A stretch of 64,000 nucleotides of DNA from Sheuella sp. (GCA_030650995.1 JAUSCY010000058.1:16736-80735); one strand, 5' to 3'. Shown: positions 18,410 through 27,981, numbered from the stretch's first letter. A program made the numbers and translations. The notes: generated by a model from the sequence alone, not told the origin.

Positions 18410-19825
18410 TTAATTTTGCAGAACTTTACCGGGATTCATCAATCCCTTGGGATCCAGTGCATCCTTGATCTGCTTCATCAGTCTGAGTTCGAGCGCACTT
18501 TTGTAACGCGGCAACTCATCTCGCTTGAGTTGACCCACGCCATGTTCTGCGCTGATTGAGCCGCTATGCGCATGCACACTGTCGTGCACCAAGCCGTAGA
18601 CGTCATACTGCATAGCAAGTAACTCTTGCTCGGTCTGGTGCGGTGCGCGTGCAACGTTGTAATGCAGATTACCGTCACCCAGATGACCGAAGACAATATT
18701 CTGGATACCGGGGAATCTGACCTGCAGCGCGTCATTCGTAGCCTGTACGAATTTGGCAATCAGGGAAATCGGGATCGACACATCGTGTTTGATGCTTTTG
18801 CCGAGCTCAGCTTCTGCAAGAGGAATACTCTCGCGCAAATGCCACATTGCTTTGCTTTGCGCGATATTTTCAGCAATCGCCGCATCGGTCACGAGGCCAT
18901 CTTCGATCGCAGTACCTAACACTGACTCAAAACGCTCCTGTGCATGCTCGGCGCTTTCGCTATCTGACAACTCCAGCAATGCAAACCAGGGGGATTGGGC
19001 CGAAGGGCCTTCAAAAGGGAGTCGCTGCTGCGGAAAGAGTCGCACGACAGCCTGCAACACCGGACCCGCCATGACTTCAAATCCAGTCAAAGAGGCACCA
19101 AACCCTGCACGTGCGCGAGAAAGAACAGTTACTGCATCTTCCATCGTATTGAGTGCCAGCATAGCCGTACGCTGCGCAACAGGCAGCGGATAAAGCTTGA
19201 GTGTGGCTGCTGTAATGATGCCCAGAGTACCTTCGCTACCGATGAATAGATCGCGCAAGTCGTAACCTGTATTGTCTTTGCGTAACCCACGCAAACCATT
19301 CCAAATTTCACCTTCAGCGGTCACGACCTCCAGACCGAGCGTCAGCTCACGGGTATTTCCGTAGCGCAACACCTGCGTGCCGCCTGCGTTGGTGGCCAGG
19401 TTGCCGCCGATTGTGCAACTCCCCTCGGCAGCAAGGCTCAGCGGAAACAGGCGATTTGCAGCGCGGGCGGCTTCCTGGAGGGATTGCAGCACACAGCCGG
19501 CTTCGACAGTCATCGTGTCGTTGTCGGTGTCAATCGAACGTACTTTGTTTAATCTGGCCATCGTGATGACCACCGCGTGACCAGACTCGTCTGGTGTGGC
19601 ACCACCACACAAACCTGTATTACCGCCCTGCGGGACCACAGGAACGCCGTGCTGCGCACACAGACGCACAACCCCAGCGACCTCCTCGGTCGAGCCCGGA
19701 CGCACAACGGCCAGAGCCTGACCCTGATATCGACCACGCCAATCCACCAAAAAAGGTGCGGCCGCCTCACCAGTCAGTACCTGACCCGCGCCCAACAGTG
19801 CCTCTAGTTCTTTTAAAACGCTCAT
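18410..19825 (-). CDS. FAD-linked D-2-hydroxyacid oxidase/dehydrogenase (GlcD/D2HGDH type)
   Basis: 471 residues. The N-terminal FAD-binding domain has VVPQGGNTGLCGGATPDESG and SCTIGGNLATNAGGTQVLRYG. The C-terminal domain has the metal/substrate motif FGHLGDGNLHYNV and the closing SISAEHGVGQLKRDEL. Relatives oxidise D-lactate, glycolate or D-2-hydroxyglutarate. Because phosphoglycerate dehydrogenase makes D-2-hydroxyglutarate as a by-product, that is a reasonable but unproven substrate. It is upstream of and probably co-transcribed with the membrane sulfatase. Confidence 0.9.
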   Translation of the reverse strand: MSVLKELEALLGAGQVLTGEAAAPFLVDWRGRYQGQALAVVRPGSTEEVAGVVRLCAQHGVPVVPQGGNTGLCGGATPDESGHAVVITMARLNKVRSIDTDNDTMTVEAGCVLQSLQEAARAANRLFPLSLAAEGSCTIGGNLATNAGGTQVLRYGNTRELTLGLEVVTAEGEIWNGLRGLRKDNTGYDLRDLFIGSEGTLGIITAATLKLYPLPVAQRTAMLALNTMEDAVTVLSRARAGFGASLTGFEVMAGPVLQAVVRLFPQQRLPFEGPSAQSPWFALLELSDSESAEHAQERFESVLGTAIEDGLVTDAAIAENIAQSKAMWHLRESIPLAEAELGKSIKHDVSIPISLIAKFVQATNDALQVRFPGIQNIVFGHLGDGNLHYNVARAPHQTEQELLAMQYDVYGLVHDSVHAHSGSISAEHGVGQLKRDELPRYKSALELRLMKQIKDALDPKGLMNPGKVLQN

Positions 19826-19993
19826 TTATTCCTCTTGCCAAGTCAATTCAGTCAAGTAATGGATCGCAAAAATAATTATTCAACTCTCGAATGGCACGCT
19901 TACACGATAAGTTGCCGATCGCTTATGTTAATCATGCTTAAATTGTAAGTTAAGTAAGAACCACTTCATTTTCTTATTGACAAGCGTTTCTGA

Positions 19994-19999
19994 GATAAT
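19994..19999 (+). promoter_or_regulatory. possible extended -10 element for manB-pgi
   Basis: TGAGATAAT at 19991-19999 fits an extended -10 (TGn plus GATAAT). The -35 at matching distance is weak (TTCTTA). A transcript from here would carry a leader of about 70 bases before the GTG start. Confidence 0.3.
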
Positions 20000-20015
20000 G
20001 AAAAGCTACCGTGTC

Positions 20016-20043
20016 AGGCAGAGCCTTTTAAAATCTGCCTTTT
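20016..20043 (+). promoter_or_regulatory. small terminator-like hairpin in the manB leader
   Basis: A 7-bp stem AGGCAGA/TCTGCCT (20016-20022 with 20034-20040), 11-base loop, followed by TTT. It is weak as a terminator but lies in the leader, 32 bases before the start codon. Confidence 0.4.
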
Positions 20044-20075
20044 GAACTATCTCATTTGTTTTTCGGAGTTTTAAC

Positions 20076-21464
20076 GTGTCTGCTTCGCACCCCTTTCCCT
20101 ATTCTGCGTTTAAAGCCTACGACATTCGCGGCATCGTTCCTACGGCTCTGAACCCCGAATTCGCTCAGGAGCTCGGGCGCGGCCTGGCAGCACGCGCGCA
20201 TGTTGCAGGTGTGCAGACGCTAGTAGTGGGTCGCGACGGCCGCTTAAGCAGCCCAGAGCTCGCACAGGCCTTGCAGCAGGGCATCCGTGACGGCGGCATC
20301 AACACCGTTGATGTCGGCCAGGTGCCGACACCCCTGGTTTACTTTGCAGCTCACACCCTTAAGACGGGCTCGGGCGTAGCCATTACAGGCAGCCATAACC
20401 CACCTGAATACAACGGCTTCAAAATGATGATGGGTGGTGGCACCCTGCACGGTGAGTCGATCGCCAAACTGCGTGACGAAGTCGCCGCCACACCACCACG
20501 TGCAACAACACCCGGGACCGCGCAGTCAGTTGATATTCTTACGCCTTACCTGGCACGTGTACTGGCTGACATCAAACTCGCACGCCCGATGAAAATAGCC
20601 ATCGATTGTGGCAATGGTGTCGCCGGCGCAGTCGCCCCGCAACTATTCCGTGGACTGGGATGTGAAATCACCGAACTGTTCTGCGAAGTAGACGGCACAT
20701 TTCCCAATCACCACCCGGATCCGGCCGAACCCCATAATCTTGAAGACCTGATTCATTGCGTCAAAACGACCGACTGCGAAATCGGACTCGCGTTTGACGG
20801 TGATGGTGACCGGCTCGGCGTGGTCACTAAAAGCGGCCAGATTATCTGGCCCGATCGTCAGTTAATCCTTTATGCGCGCGACGTGCTTGAGCGCTGCCCG
20901 GGAGAGACCATCATTTATGACGTGAAATGCAGCCGCCATGTCGCCGTTGAAATCCGCAAAGCAGGTGGCAAGCCGCTGATGTGCCAGACGGGTCACTCGC
21001 TTGTTAAGGCCAAGCTTGCAGAAACCGGAGCTCCCCTTGCCGGTGAAATGAGCGGTCATGTTTTTTTCAAAGAACGATGGTTCGGTTTTGATGACGGGCT
21101 CTACACAGGCGCCCGTTTACTGGAAATCCTTTCTCGCAGCATCGACCCTTCTGCAGTGCTTGAGGCACTCCCGCAAGGTGTGTCGACCCCCGAGCTCAAA
21201 CTCGAAATGAAAGAAGGTGAACCGCACGCGCTCATCGAACGCCTCCAAAGCCAGGGGGTATTCAAAGATGCGATCGAGATCATCAAAATAGATGGCCTAC
21301 GTGCGGATTATGCAGACGGTTTTGGTCTGGCACGTGCATCCAACACAACGCCGGTTGTGGTGCTGCGCTTCGAAGGCGATACACCCGAAGCGCTCGCGCG
21401 CATCAAGCAAGCATTCCGCGAGCAACTGCTCGCGCTAGCTCCTCACGTCACCCTGCCTTTTTAA
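20076..21464 (+). CDS. manB: phosphomannomutase/phosphoglucomutase
   Basis: 462 residues. It starts with GTG, seven bases after a GGAG site. Motifs are the active serine loop VAITGSHNPPEYNG (Ser about 106), the metal loop AFDGDGDRLGVV, and the sugar-binding GEMSGHVFF. The enzyme swaps the phosphate between C6 and C1 of mannose or glucose, feeding GDP-mannose, UDP-glucose and dTDP-sugar supply (AlgC type). Pgi follows 17 bases later, so the two form an operon linking fructose-6-phosphate to envelope sugars. Confidence 0.93.
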   Translation: MSASHPFPYSAFKAYDIRGIVPTALNPEFAQELGRGLAARAHVAGVQTLVVGRDGRLSSPELAQALQQGIRDGGINTVDVGQVPTPLVYFAAHTLKTGSGVAITGSHNPPEYNGFKMMMGGGTLHGESIAKLRDEVAATPPRATTPGTAQSVDILTPYLARVLADIKLARPMKIAIDCGNGVAGAVAPQLFRGLGCEITELFCEVDGTFPNHHPDPAEPHNLEDLIHCVKTTDCEIGLAFDGDGDRLGVVTKSGQIIWPDRQLILYARDVLERCPGETIIYDVKCSRHVAVEIRKAGGKPLMCQTGHSLVKAKLAETGAPLAGEMSGHVFFKERWFGFDDGLYTGARLLEILSRSIDPSAVLEALPQGVSTPELKLEMKEGEPHALIERLQSQGVFKDAIEIIKIDGLRADYADGFGLARASNTTPVVVLRFEGDTPEALARIKQAFREQLLALAPHVTLPF

Positions 21465-21481
21465 ATACACACCACAATCCC

Positions 21482-23047
21482 ATGAGCGCGTTGTCAAAAA
21501 GCCCTGCCTGGCAAGAGTTCTCCAAAGCAGCACTTGCCAGTCCTCTCTCCATGGACGAGCTGCGCATCGTTCGTGCAGCCGATCTTGATGTAGATCTAAG
21601 CACGCAGCGTAACTCTGCGGCGCTGGCGAAGGCCTCTGAAGCGCTGCTGATACAGCAGGGTTTCGAGACCGCCCGCAAAGATTTATTCGAAGGTGGTCAA
21701 TCCAACTGGACTGAAAACCGCTCCGCCTGGCACACCGCACTTCGCGCAGAACACCCGCCAGCCGCCGTTGCCGAGGTGATTCATGCCGAGCAAGCACGGC
21801 TTGCGAATTTCATCGAACAATCCAATGCTCAAAATCTGTATCGCAATGTGGTGCATCTGGGTATCGGTGGTAGTGACTGGGGCCCCCGACTCGCTGTCGA
21901 AGCACTAAAGGGCGGCGCGGGGCGCCGCACGATTCGTTTTGCTTCGAATGTCGATGCACATGCCATTACGGGTGCACTGGAAGGACTGGACCCGCTCGAC
22001 ACACTGGTTATTGTTTCCTCCAAATCTTTCACCACGATTGAGTCACTGGCCAATGCGGCCTGTGCGATTGACTGGTTACGTGCGGGAGGCGTCGAAAATC
22101 CTCTGGACCGCTTTGTTGCAGTCACCGCGAATCGTCGTGCGGCGCAAGAATTTGGTATCAGTGACGAACATATTTTTGAATTCTGGGATTGGGTCGGAGG
22201 CCGCTATTCAATCTGGTCCTCGATCGGTTTACCCATCGCCCTTGGCCTGGGTCAGGAGGCCCTGAACGAGATGCTGGCGGGTGCCGCCGCCATGGACGAA
22301 CACTTTTTAACCTCTCCTATCGAAAGCAATGCACCGGTCCAGATGGCGCTCAGTGGCGTCATCAACTGCAGTGTGCTGGGTTATGCCTCCTTTGCGCTCT
22401 GCCCTTACGATGCGCGCTTGCGCAACCTGGTGCCATGGCTGCAGCAACTCGAGATGGAGTCGCTGGGCAAATCCACAATGCGCGACGGTGAGAAGCTCGA
22501 CGTTCCGAGCAGTCCAGTTGTCTGGGGTATGCCAGGCACTGACAGTCAGCACACTTTTTTCCAGTGGCTGCATCAGGATGGCAAGGGCGCGCCGGTTGAT
22601 TTTATTTTGTGCGCCAAACCTGACCATCGTCACACGCGCCACCATCGTCTGCTGGTCGCGAATTGTCTGGCGCAACGTGCCGCCCTGCTTGAAGGCAAAT
22701 CATTCGATAAAGCACTCAACGAAGTTAAAAAAACAATTTCGGATCCTGAGCGCGCGGTTCTGCTCGCCAAGCATCGTGTCCACCCGGGCGGCAGACCCTC
22801 TACGCTGATTGTGCTGCCACGACTTGATGCCAGACAGCTTGGTTCACTGCTCGCACTCTACGAACACAAAGTATTTGTCGAAGCAGTGCTCTGGGGCATC
22901 AACCCCTTTGATCAGTGGGGTGTCGAATTCGGCAAGCGACTCGCAGGGGATATTGAGCGACGCCTGGATGCGCTGGGTAGCGACCCGGACGTCAGCCCCT
23001 ACGATCCTTCGACCGCACACTGGGTGCGCAAACTAGCGAGCGGCTAA
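21482..23047 (+). CDS. pgi: glucose-6-phosphate isomerase
   Basis: 521 residues. Family signatures are HLGIGGSDWGPRLAVEAL, IVSSKSFTTIESLANA, FEFWDWVGGRYSIWSSIGLP, GTDSQHTFFQWLHQ and the C-terminal AVLWGINPFDQWGVEFGK. It interconverts glucose- and fructose-6-phosphate in the cytoplasm. It is coupled to the phosphomannomutase gene. It converges with the leftward epimerase gene, with only 17 bp between. Confidence 0.97.
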   Translation: MSALSKSPAWQEFSKAALASPLSMDELRIVRAADLDVDLSTQRNSAALAKASEALLIQQGFETARKDLFEGGQSNWTENRSAWHTALRAEHPPAAVAEVIHAEQARLANFIEQSNAQNLYRNVVHLGIGGSDWGPRLAVEALKGGAGRRTIRFASNVDAHAITGALEGLDPLDTLVIVSSKSFTTIESLANAACAIDWLRAGGVENPLDRFVAVTANRRAAQEFGISDEHIFEFWDWVGGRYSIWSSIGLPIALGLGQEALNEMLAGAAAMDEHFLTSPIESNAPVQMALSGVINCSVLGYASFALCPYDARLRNLVPWLQQLEMESLGKSTMRDGEKLDVPSSPVVWGMPGTDSQHTFFQWLHQDGKGAPVDFILCAKPDHRHTRHHRLLVANCLAQRAALLEGKSFDKALNEVKKTISDPERAVLLAKHRVHPGGRPSTLIVLPRLDARQLGSLLALYEHKVFVEAVLWGINPFDQWGVEFGKRLAGDIERRLDALGSDPDVSPYDPSTAHWVRKLASG

Positions 23048-23064
23048 CAGTCCAGCCGCGAACA

Positions 23065-24090
23065 CTACTTTAAAAATTTTACATACCAGGGCATCGCGAC
23101 TTCCAGGCCTTGCAAAATAGTATGAGTAGGCGCATAGCCCAGCAAACGTTGCGCTTTACTGATATCGGCCTGTGAATGGCGTACATCACCCGCTCTGAAG
23201 TCTTTGTAGACGGGTGATTTACCATACTGAATCTGATGTTTAGCAAGTGTCGAGGCCAATTGCCCGAACAAAGCATTCAGACTGGTACGGGCATTTACAG
23301 CGACGTTATAAACCTGATTGACGCCCTCGGAAGTCGCCGTGGCAGCAAGAATATTGGCTTGTACCGCATTCTCTACAAAACAAAAATCGCGACTGGTTTC
23401 ACCATCGCCATTGATGAGCACATCATCACCACGGATCATCGCAGCGATCCATTTAGGAATCACTGCCGCATAGGCGCCATCGGGATCCTGACGCTTGCCG
23501 AACACGTTGAAATATCTCAAACCGATGCTATGCAAACCATAGGTTTTGGCGAATACATCGGCATATAACTCATTGACATACTTGGTGACGGCATACGGCG
23601 ATAAAGGCTTACCAATCTGGTCTTCTACTTTAGGTAAAGCAGGATGATCACCATAGGTTGAACTCGAGGCCGCATACACAAATGCTGAGACTTTTGCATC
23701 GCGCGCAGCCACCAGCATATTGAGAAAACCGGAGATATTGACGGCATTAGTGGTAACAGGATCTGCGATAGAGCGCGGCACAGAGCCAAGGGCTGCCTGG
23801 TGCAACACATAATCCACGTCCTGGACCGCACGCGCGCACATCTCAGCGTCGCGAATATCACCTTCAATGAAAGTGAATCTGGCCCACTGACGGGCATCTA
23901 CACTGAACTGAACTTCATCCAGATTATGAGGATGACCTGTCGCGAAATTATCCAGACCCACAACGGTCTGATCCAGCCCGAGTAATGTTTCGATTAAATT
24001 CGAACCAATAAATCCTGCACAACCTGTCACCAGCCATTTGCGTGGTTTCAGGCGCAGCTCATTTTTAATATCTTCGTAGCGACTCATCAT
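23065..24090 (-). CDS. wbpP: UDP-N-acetylglucosamine 4-epimerase, WbpP/TviC type
   Basis: 341 residues, extended SDR family. It has the NAD-binding loop [17 protein letters not shown] at about 21-37, the catalytic [15 protein letters not shown] and YAVTKY (YxxxK), and the family-typical N-terminal extension. WbpP-like enzymes convert UDP-GlcNAc to UDP-GalNAc for surface polysaccharides. It lies 23 bases downstream of the nucleotide-sugar dehydrogenase, the same pairing as wbpO-wbpP and tviB-tviC. The exact epimer specificity is inferred from that pairing. Confidence 0.85.
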   Translation of the reverse strand: MMSRYEDIKNELRLKPRKWLVTGCAGFIGSNLIETLLGLDQTVVGLDNFATGHPHNLDEVQFSVDARQWARFTFIEGDIRDAEMCARAVQDVDYVLHQAALGSVPRSIADPVTTNAVNISGFLNMLVAARDAKVSAFVYAASSSTYGDHPALPKVEDQIGKPLSPYAVTKYVNELYADVFAKTYGLHSIGLRYFNVFGKRQDPDGAYAAVIPKWIAAMIRGDDVLINGDGETSRDFCFVENAVQANILAATATSEGVNQVYNVAVNARTSLNALFGQLASTLAKHQIQYGKSPVYKDFRAGDVRHSQADISKAQRLLGYAPTHTILQGLEVAMPWYVKFLK

Positions 24091-24113
24091 GCCGGATTCT
24101 CTTTTGTGATGGA

Positions 24114-25388
24114 TTAGAGTCGCAAATCAGTCTGATCAGCTGAAAAAACATATTTCAAGTCATAGACGATATGGCCTGGTTTGCAGACCTCGCGGATTTT
24201 ATCAATGCCCATCGCAATGAACTGCTCGTGCGCAACGGCCACTACGACTGCGTCATACGCACCAGGCTGTAGTTGCATAACCGGCGTGATGCCGTATTCA
24301 TCTTGTGCCTCTTTGGTATCAACCCAGGGGTCATAGACGTCTACAACCACGTCATAATCCTCCAGCTCACGCACGATATCCACGACGCGTGTGTTGCGCA
24401 GATCTGGACAATTCTCCTTGAAGGTCAGCCCCATCACGAGAATTCTGGCGTTCTTGACTTGAATACCCTTGCGCGTCATCGTCTTGACCAGCTGCGTAAC
24501 CACGTAAGTGCCCATCGCATCATTGAGTCTGCGACCCGCCAGAATAATCTCGGGGTGGTAGCCGATCGACTGGGCTTTGTGAGTCAGATAATAAGGATCG
24601 ACACCGATGCAATGCCCACCTACCAGACCCGGTCTGAAGGGTAGGAAGTTCCACTTTGTACCTGCAGCCTCTAGTACGGCCTCGGTATCAATACCCATCT
24701 TGTTGAATATCAGCGCTAACTCATTGATCAGCGCGATATTGACATCGCGCTGCGTATTTTCGATCACCTTCGCGGCTTCAGCCACGCGAATGGTGGGCGC
24801 ACGATGCGTACCGGCAACAATGATCTGGCGATACACCTCATCGACCAGCAGGGCCACCTCAGGTGTTGAGCCTGACGTTACCTTTTTAATGGTGCTGACA
24901 CGATGTGCTTTATCACCGGGATTGATTCTTTCAGGGCTGTAGCCCGCAAAAAAATCCTGATTAAATTTCAGCCCTGACACACGCTCAAGCACAGGCACGC
25001 AATCTTCTTCGGTTGCACCGGGATAGACGGTTGACTCATACACAACGATGTCGCCGGCCTTAAGAACCTTACCAATCGTTTCACTCGCCTTGATCAAGGG
25101 TGTCAGATCCGGATTTTTGTAACGATCAATCGGAGTTGGAACAGTAACAATATAGAAATTCGCTGCGGCAAGCTGGCTGAGCTCAGTTGTAAATGTTAAA
25201 TGGCTGGCAGATGCCAACTCTGCAGCATCGACCTCGAGAGTATGGTCGTGTCCGTCTTTGAGCTCTTGAATTCGCGCATGATTGATATCGAAACCAATCA
25301 CGGCCCTTTTTTTGCCAAATTCGGCCGCTAGTGGCAAACCGACATACCCGAGACCAACAACTGCGATTCTGACATCATCTATTTGCAA
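24114..25388 (-). CDS. wbpO: UDP-N-acetylhexosamine 6-dehydrogenase, WbpO/TviB type
   Basis: 424 residues of the UDP-glucose/UDP-ManNAc dehydrogenase superfamily. The NAD loop [20 protein letters not shown] is at about 9-28. [20 protein letters not shown] follows, and the catalytic Cys lies in [20 protein letters not shown]. It oxidises the sugar at C6, here most likely UDP-GalNAc to UDP-GalNAcA. The start is a TTG preceded by GGAG at six bases; no ATG is available near the N terminus. A 14-codon frame overlaps the start. No glycosyltransferases or export genes are nearby. Confidence 0.87.
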   Translation of the reverse strand: MQIDDVRIAVVGLGYVGLPLAAEFGKKRAVIGFDINHARIQELKDGHDHTLEVDAAELASASHLTFTTELSQLAAANFYIVTVPTPIDRYKNPDLTPLIKASETIGKVLKAGDIVVYESTVYPGATEEDCVPVLERVSGLKFNQDFFAGYSPERINPGDKAHRVSTIKKVTSGSTPEVALLVDEVYRQIIVAGTHRAPTIRVAEAAKVIENTQRDVNIALINELALIFNKMGIDTEAVLEAAGTKWNFLPFRPGLVGGHCIGVDPYYLTHKAQSIGYHPEIILAGRRLNDAMGTYVVTQLVKTMTRKGIQVKNARILVMGLTFKENCPDLRNTRVVDIVRELEDYDVVVDVYDPWVDTKEAQDEYGITPVMQLQPGAYDAVVVAVAHEQFIAMGIDKIREVCKPGHIVYDLKYVFSADQTDLRL

Positions 25389-25423
25389 AGTACTCTCCGT
25401 CGGGCCAAACGCTGGCGCTTCAT
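25379..25423 (-). CDS. possible upstream ORF overlapping the wbpO start
   Basis: From an ATG at 25423 the minus strand reads [14 protein letters not shown] then TAG at 25379-25381, ten bases inside wbpO. The frame includes the wbpO ribosome site. The peptide is very basic. Its own ribosome site is weak, so it may be chance; if translated it would couple to, or block, the TTG start. Confidence 0.25.
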   Translation of the reverse strand: MKRQRLARRRVLCK

Positions 25424-25480
25424 ATAAGCCGTCAGTTTAAATGATCACCTGATTCTCGATGACAACCCCAGAAAATTGTC

Positions 25481-25513
25481 AAAAAAAAGCCCAAGACTTT
25501 GCAGTCTTGGGCT
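25481..25513 (-). terminator. strong leftward intrinsic terminator in an intergenic gap
   Basis: An 11-bp perfect stem AGCCCAAGACT (25488-25498 with 25503-25513), 4-base loop, and eight T residues on the minus strand. It lies 93 bp before wbpO and is separated from coq7 by another terminator, so it must end a different transcript or act as an attenuator for wbpO. Confidence 0.85.
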
Positions 25514-25597
25514 AAATCCACCAAAAGAGGAGGGTGGAGGAGACAATCGTGGCAAGTTAAGGAGAATGATCTCTTAGCGAAATGATTGGGGCTTAAA
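25481..25597 (-). ncRNA. candidate small RNA with CCUCC (anti-Shine-Dalgarno) motifs
   Basis: Between the coq7 terminator (25748-25781) and the terminator at 25481-25513 there is no ORF of any credible length. The minus strand carries a CU-rich single-stranded stretch just before the hairpin (GTCTCCTCCACCCTCCTC around 25528-25545), with two CCTCC cores able to pair with ribosome-binding sites. A possible -10 AATAAT lies near 25609-25614, with a weak TTCAAA 17 bases further up. That would give an RNA of roughly 115 bases. Start point and orientation of the promoter are inferred. It matches no RNA family I can name. Confidence 0.45.
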
Positions 25598-25747
25598 TTT
25601 TAAACTCATTATTTTGAGCTCATTAAGCACTTTGAATCAAAACACTATTAACTTAACTTCCATAAACGAATCATAGAATACTTTTTTGTGCGATGCAAGA
25701 ACTTTCTTTAAATCACTTAATTAGCCTACTTTTGCTAGAGAGAAATT

Positions 25748-25781
25748 AAAAAAGTGTTGTTTTTGTGCAGTGCAACAACAC
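25748..25781 (-). terminator. rho-independent terminator after coq7
   Basis: An 8-bp stem GTGTTGTT/AACAACAC (25754-25761 with 25774-25781) followed on the minus strand by six T residues, about 80 bp after the coq7 stop. Confidence 0.75.
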
Positions 25782-25859
25782 GATACACATTTAACAGGTC
25801 CCCACAGAAAGATGTTTTACCTGCAGATTCACTGAAAAACCATGCAGCTCCAACGTGTT

Positions 25860-26546
25860 TCAAATCCGATAGGCCGTCTTGGTCATCACCCGCGACATCA
25901 GGGTCATTAATCCCTTAACGACAGAAGGCAACTCTTGCGCACCGTGGTTTTGAGCCGTCACACGGTGATTAATCTCATCCTTTTTCATCTGCTCAACGAT
26001 GTCGCGCGATCGCTGGTCCTGTCGGGGCAACTGGTTCAGGTGATCCTCCAGATGCGCCTCGACCTGTCGCTCCGTTTCTGCCATAAAACCCAGGCTGCGC
26101 GCGACCCCTGCTCGTCCCGCCAGCAATCCCAGCGCGAAAGAACCCGCATACCACACGGGATTGAGCATACTCGGACGACTGTGGAGTTCTTTTAAACGCT
26201 GATTGCACCAAGCCAGGTGATCAACCTCTTCAGCGGCGGCCTCCTGTAAAAGAGCCACCGTATCGCGATCACTGCAAGCAGCGGCTTGCCCGCGATAAAG
26301 GGCCTGCGCACACACCTCCCCGACTTGATTGATACGCATCAAGCCCGCTGCATGGCGCTGCTCCTCAGGGGAAAGCAAATCAGGCTGTTCTGCCCTGAGC
26401 GTGCCAGCGGGATTGGCACGTCCCGCGCGGGAAGCCCCGGACAATACTTGCAAAGAAGCATCAAACTCCTCGATCAACGGGTCAAGCCAGTGCTGACGCC
26501 GAACGAAACGGGGACGGTATTTCTGGGTCTCAGGCGCAAACGACAT
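25860..26546 (-). CDS. coq7: 2-nonaprenyl-3-methyl-6-methoxy-1,4-benzoquinol hydroxylase
   Basis: 228 residues from the ATG at 26546, which has GGAG seven bases upstream. It is a di-iron carboxylate protein with HAAGLMRINQVGEVCAQALYRGQA, EAAAEEVDHLAWCNQRLKEL and, near the end, DEINHRVTAQNHGA; these supply the Glu and ExxH iron ligands. It hydroxylates demethoxyubiquinol in ubiquinone synthesis at the inner membrane. Eight further codons upstream are in frame but lack a ribosome site. It forms a single-gene unit with its own terminator. Confidence 0.95.
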   Translation of the reverse strand: MSFAPETQKYRPRFVRRQHWLDPLIEEFDASLQVLSGASRAGRANPAGTLRAEQPDLLSPEEQRHAAGLMRINQVGEVCAQALYRGQAAACSDRDTVALLQEAAAEEVDHLAWCNQRLKELHSRPSMLNPVWYAGSFALGLLAGRAGVARSLGFMAETERQVEAHLEDHLNQLPRQDQRSRDIVEQMKKDEINHRVTAQNHGAQELPSVVKGLMTLMSRVMTKTAYRI

Positions 26547-26724
26547 CAAAACTCCGATTAATTTACTCAAATTGTCACAGGCAACAGAACACAGCGGCTC
26601 AATATATTGACAGGCTTAGAGAGATATTGCCTGAAAGAACGGCACCCTTTGATTTTAGTCTGTGCTGCAAATTCAGGGTTTAATAGGGATTATCATTCTT
26701 GCTTTAAAGCTTGGGGGTTTCAGG

Positions 26725-27165
26725 ATGGAAGTCAAAATAGACTGGGGCGGTCCGGATGGCATGCTCTTCGTTGCGCAAACAGGTACAGGACATATCACGG
26801 CGATGGACGGCGCACCCGAAGGTGGCGGTCATAATCTGGCGCCTCGTCCGATGGAAATGGTACTGGTTGGCACCGGCGGCTGCACAGCATTTGATGTCGT
26901 ATTAATTCTCAAGCGCGGTCGCCACGCAGTAACCGGATGCTCAGTCAAACTGATTGCCGAACGTGCGGAAGTTGATCCTAAAGTATTCACTAAGATTCAT
27001 TTCGTCTTTACCGTAACGGGCAACAATCTACCCCGTGCAGCAGTCGAACGTGCAATCAGCTTGTCACACGAAAAATATTGTTCCGCATCAGCAATGCTTG
27101 CACATACTGCAGACATTACCTGGTCGGCAGAAATTGTTGATCACTCAGCCGCAAAAACAGAATAG
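26725..27165 (+). CDS. OsmC family protein (YhfA-like)
   Basis: 146 residues from the ATG at 26725. The OsmC/Ohr fold is shown by NLAPRPMEMVLVGTGGCTAFDVVLILKRGR, which contains the first conserved Cys, and by AISLSHEKYCSASAMLAHTADITW with the second. The two-Cys arrangement fits thiol-dependent peroxidase activity. The GTGGCTAFDV subgroup resembles YhfA, whose role is unclear. An in-frame start at 26662 adds hydrophobic residues unlike the family. thyA starts 21 bases downstream. Confidence 0.85.
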   Translation: MEVKIDWGGPDGMLFVAQTGTGHITAMDGAPEGGGHNLAPRPMEMVLVGTGGCTAFDVVLILKRGRHAVTGCSVKLIAERAEVDPKVFTKIHFVFTVTGNNLPRAAVERAISLSHEKYCSASAMLAHTADITWSAEIVDHSAAKTE

Positions 27166-27186
27166 TCATCCTCGAGATCATTGCAG

Positions 27187-27981
27187 ATGAACCAGTACGA
27201 AACCTTTATGCGCCACGTCTACACGAACGGCGTGAATAAAACCGACCGCACAGGCACGGGCACGCGCTCGGTCTTTGGCTATCAGATGCGTTTTGATTTG
27301 TCGAAAGGGTTCCCGATGGTTACGACAAAAAAACTGCACACGCGCAGTATTTTTGTCGAACTGCTGTGGTTTTTGCGTGGCGACTCCAACGTTAAGTGGC
27401 TGCAGGAAAATGGCTGCACAATCTGGGATGAGTGGGCAAGTCCGACCGGCGACTTAGGTCCTGTGTATGGCGTTCAATGGCGCTCCTGGCCAACACCGGA
27501 TGGCGGTCATATTGATCAGATCAGTCAGGTTCTTGAGCAGATTCGCGCCACACCCGACTCCAGGCGCCTGATTGTGTCTGCCTGGAATGTCGCAGAAATT
27601 AAAAATATGGCTTTGCCACCTTGCCATGCATTTTTCCAGTTTTATATAGCCGATGGCAAACTGTCCTGTCAGCTTTACCAGCGCAGCGCCGACATATTTC
27701 TAGGCGTGCCGTTCAATATAGCAAGCTATGCCTTACTGACGCATATGGTCGCACAGCAATGTGGATTAGAAGTGGGGGATTTTGTCTGGACCGGAGGAGA
27801 CTGTCATATTTATAGCAATCACTTTGAACAAGTGGAGCTACAGCTATCGCGTCAGCCGCACCCCTACCCCACACTTCTGATTCAGCGCAAACCAGACTCG
27901 CTGTTCGACTACAAGTATGAAGATTTTGTAATCGAAAACTACGCACACCACCCTCACATCAAAGCGCCCGTTGCGGTATAG
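27187..27981 (+). CDS. thyA: thymidylate synthase
   Basis: 264 residues, the same length as the E. coli enzyme. Motifs are [39 protein letters not shown], the active-site Cys146 in [13 protein letters not shown], and [22 protein letters not shown]. It methylates dUMP to dTMP using methylene-tetrahydrofolate. folA follows 24 bases later, so the dihydrofolate produced is recycled by the next gene. The ATG at 27187 is preferred over a TTG two codons earlier. Confidence 0.98.
   Translation: MNQYETFMRHVYTNGVNKTDRTGTGTRSVFGYQMRFDLSKGFPMVTTKKLHTRSIFVELLWFLRGDSNVKWLQENGCTIWDEWASPTGDLGPVYGVQWRSWPTPDGGHIDQISQVLEQIRATPDSRRLIVSAWNVAEIKNMALPPCHAFFQFYIADGKLSCQLYQRSADIFLGVPFNIASYALLTHMVAQQCGLEVGDFVWTGGDCHIYSNHFEQVELQLSRQPHPYPTLLIQRKPDSLFDYKYEDFVIENYAHHPHIKAPVAV

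Noticed and set aside
25541..25578. Two tiny plus-strand ORFs (GTG GCA AGT TAA and ATG ATC TCT TAG), each after a GGAG-like site
   Set aside because: Three codons each; the GGAG-like runs are better explained as the complement of CCTCC motifs in the leftward RNA candidate.
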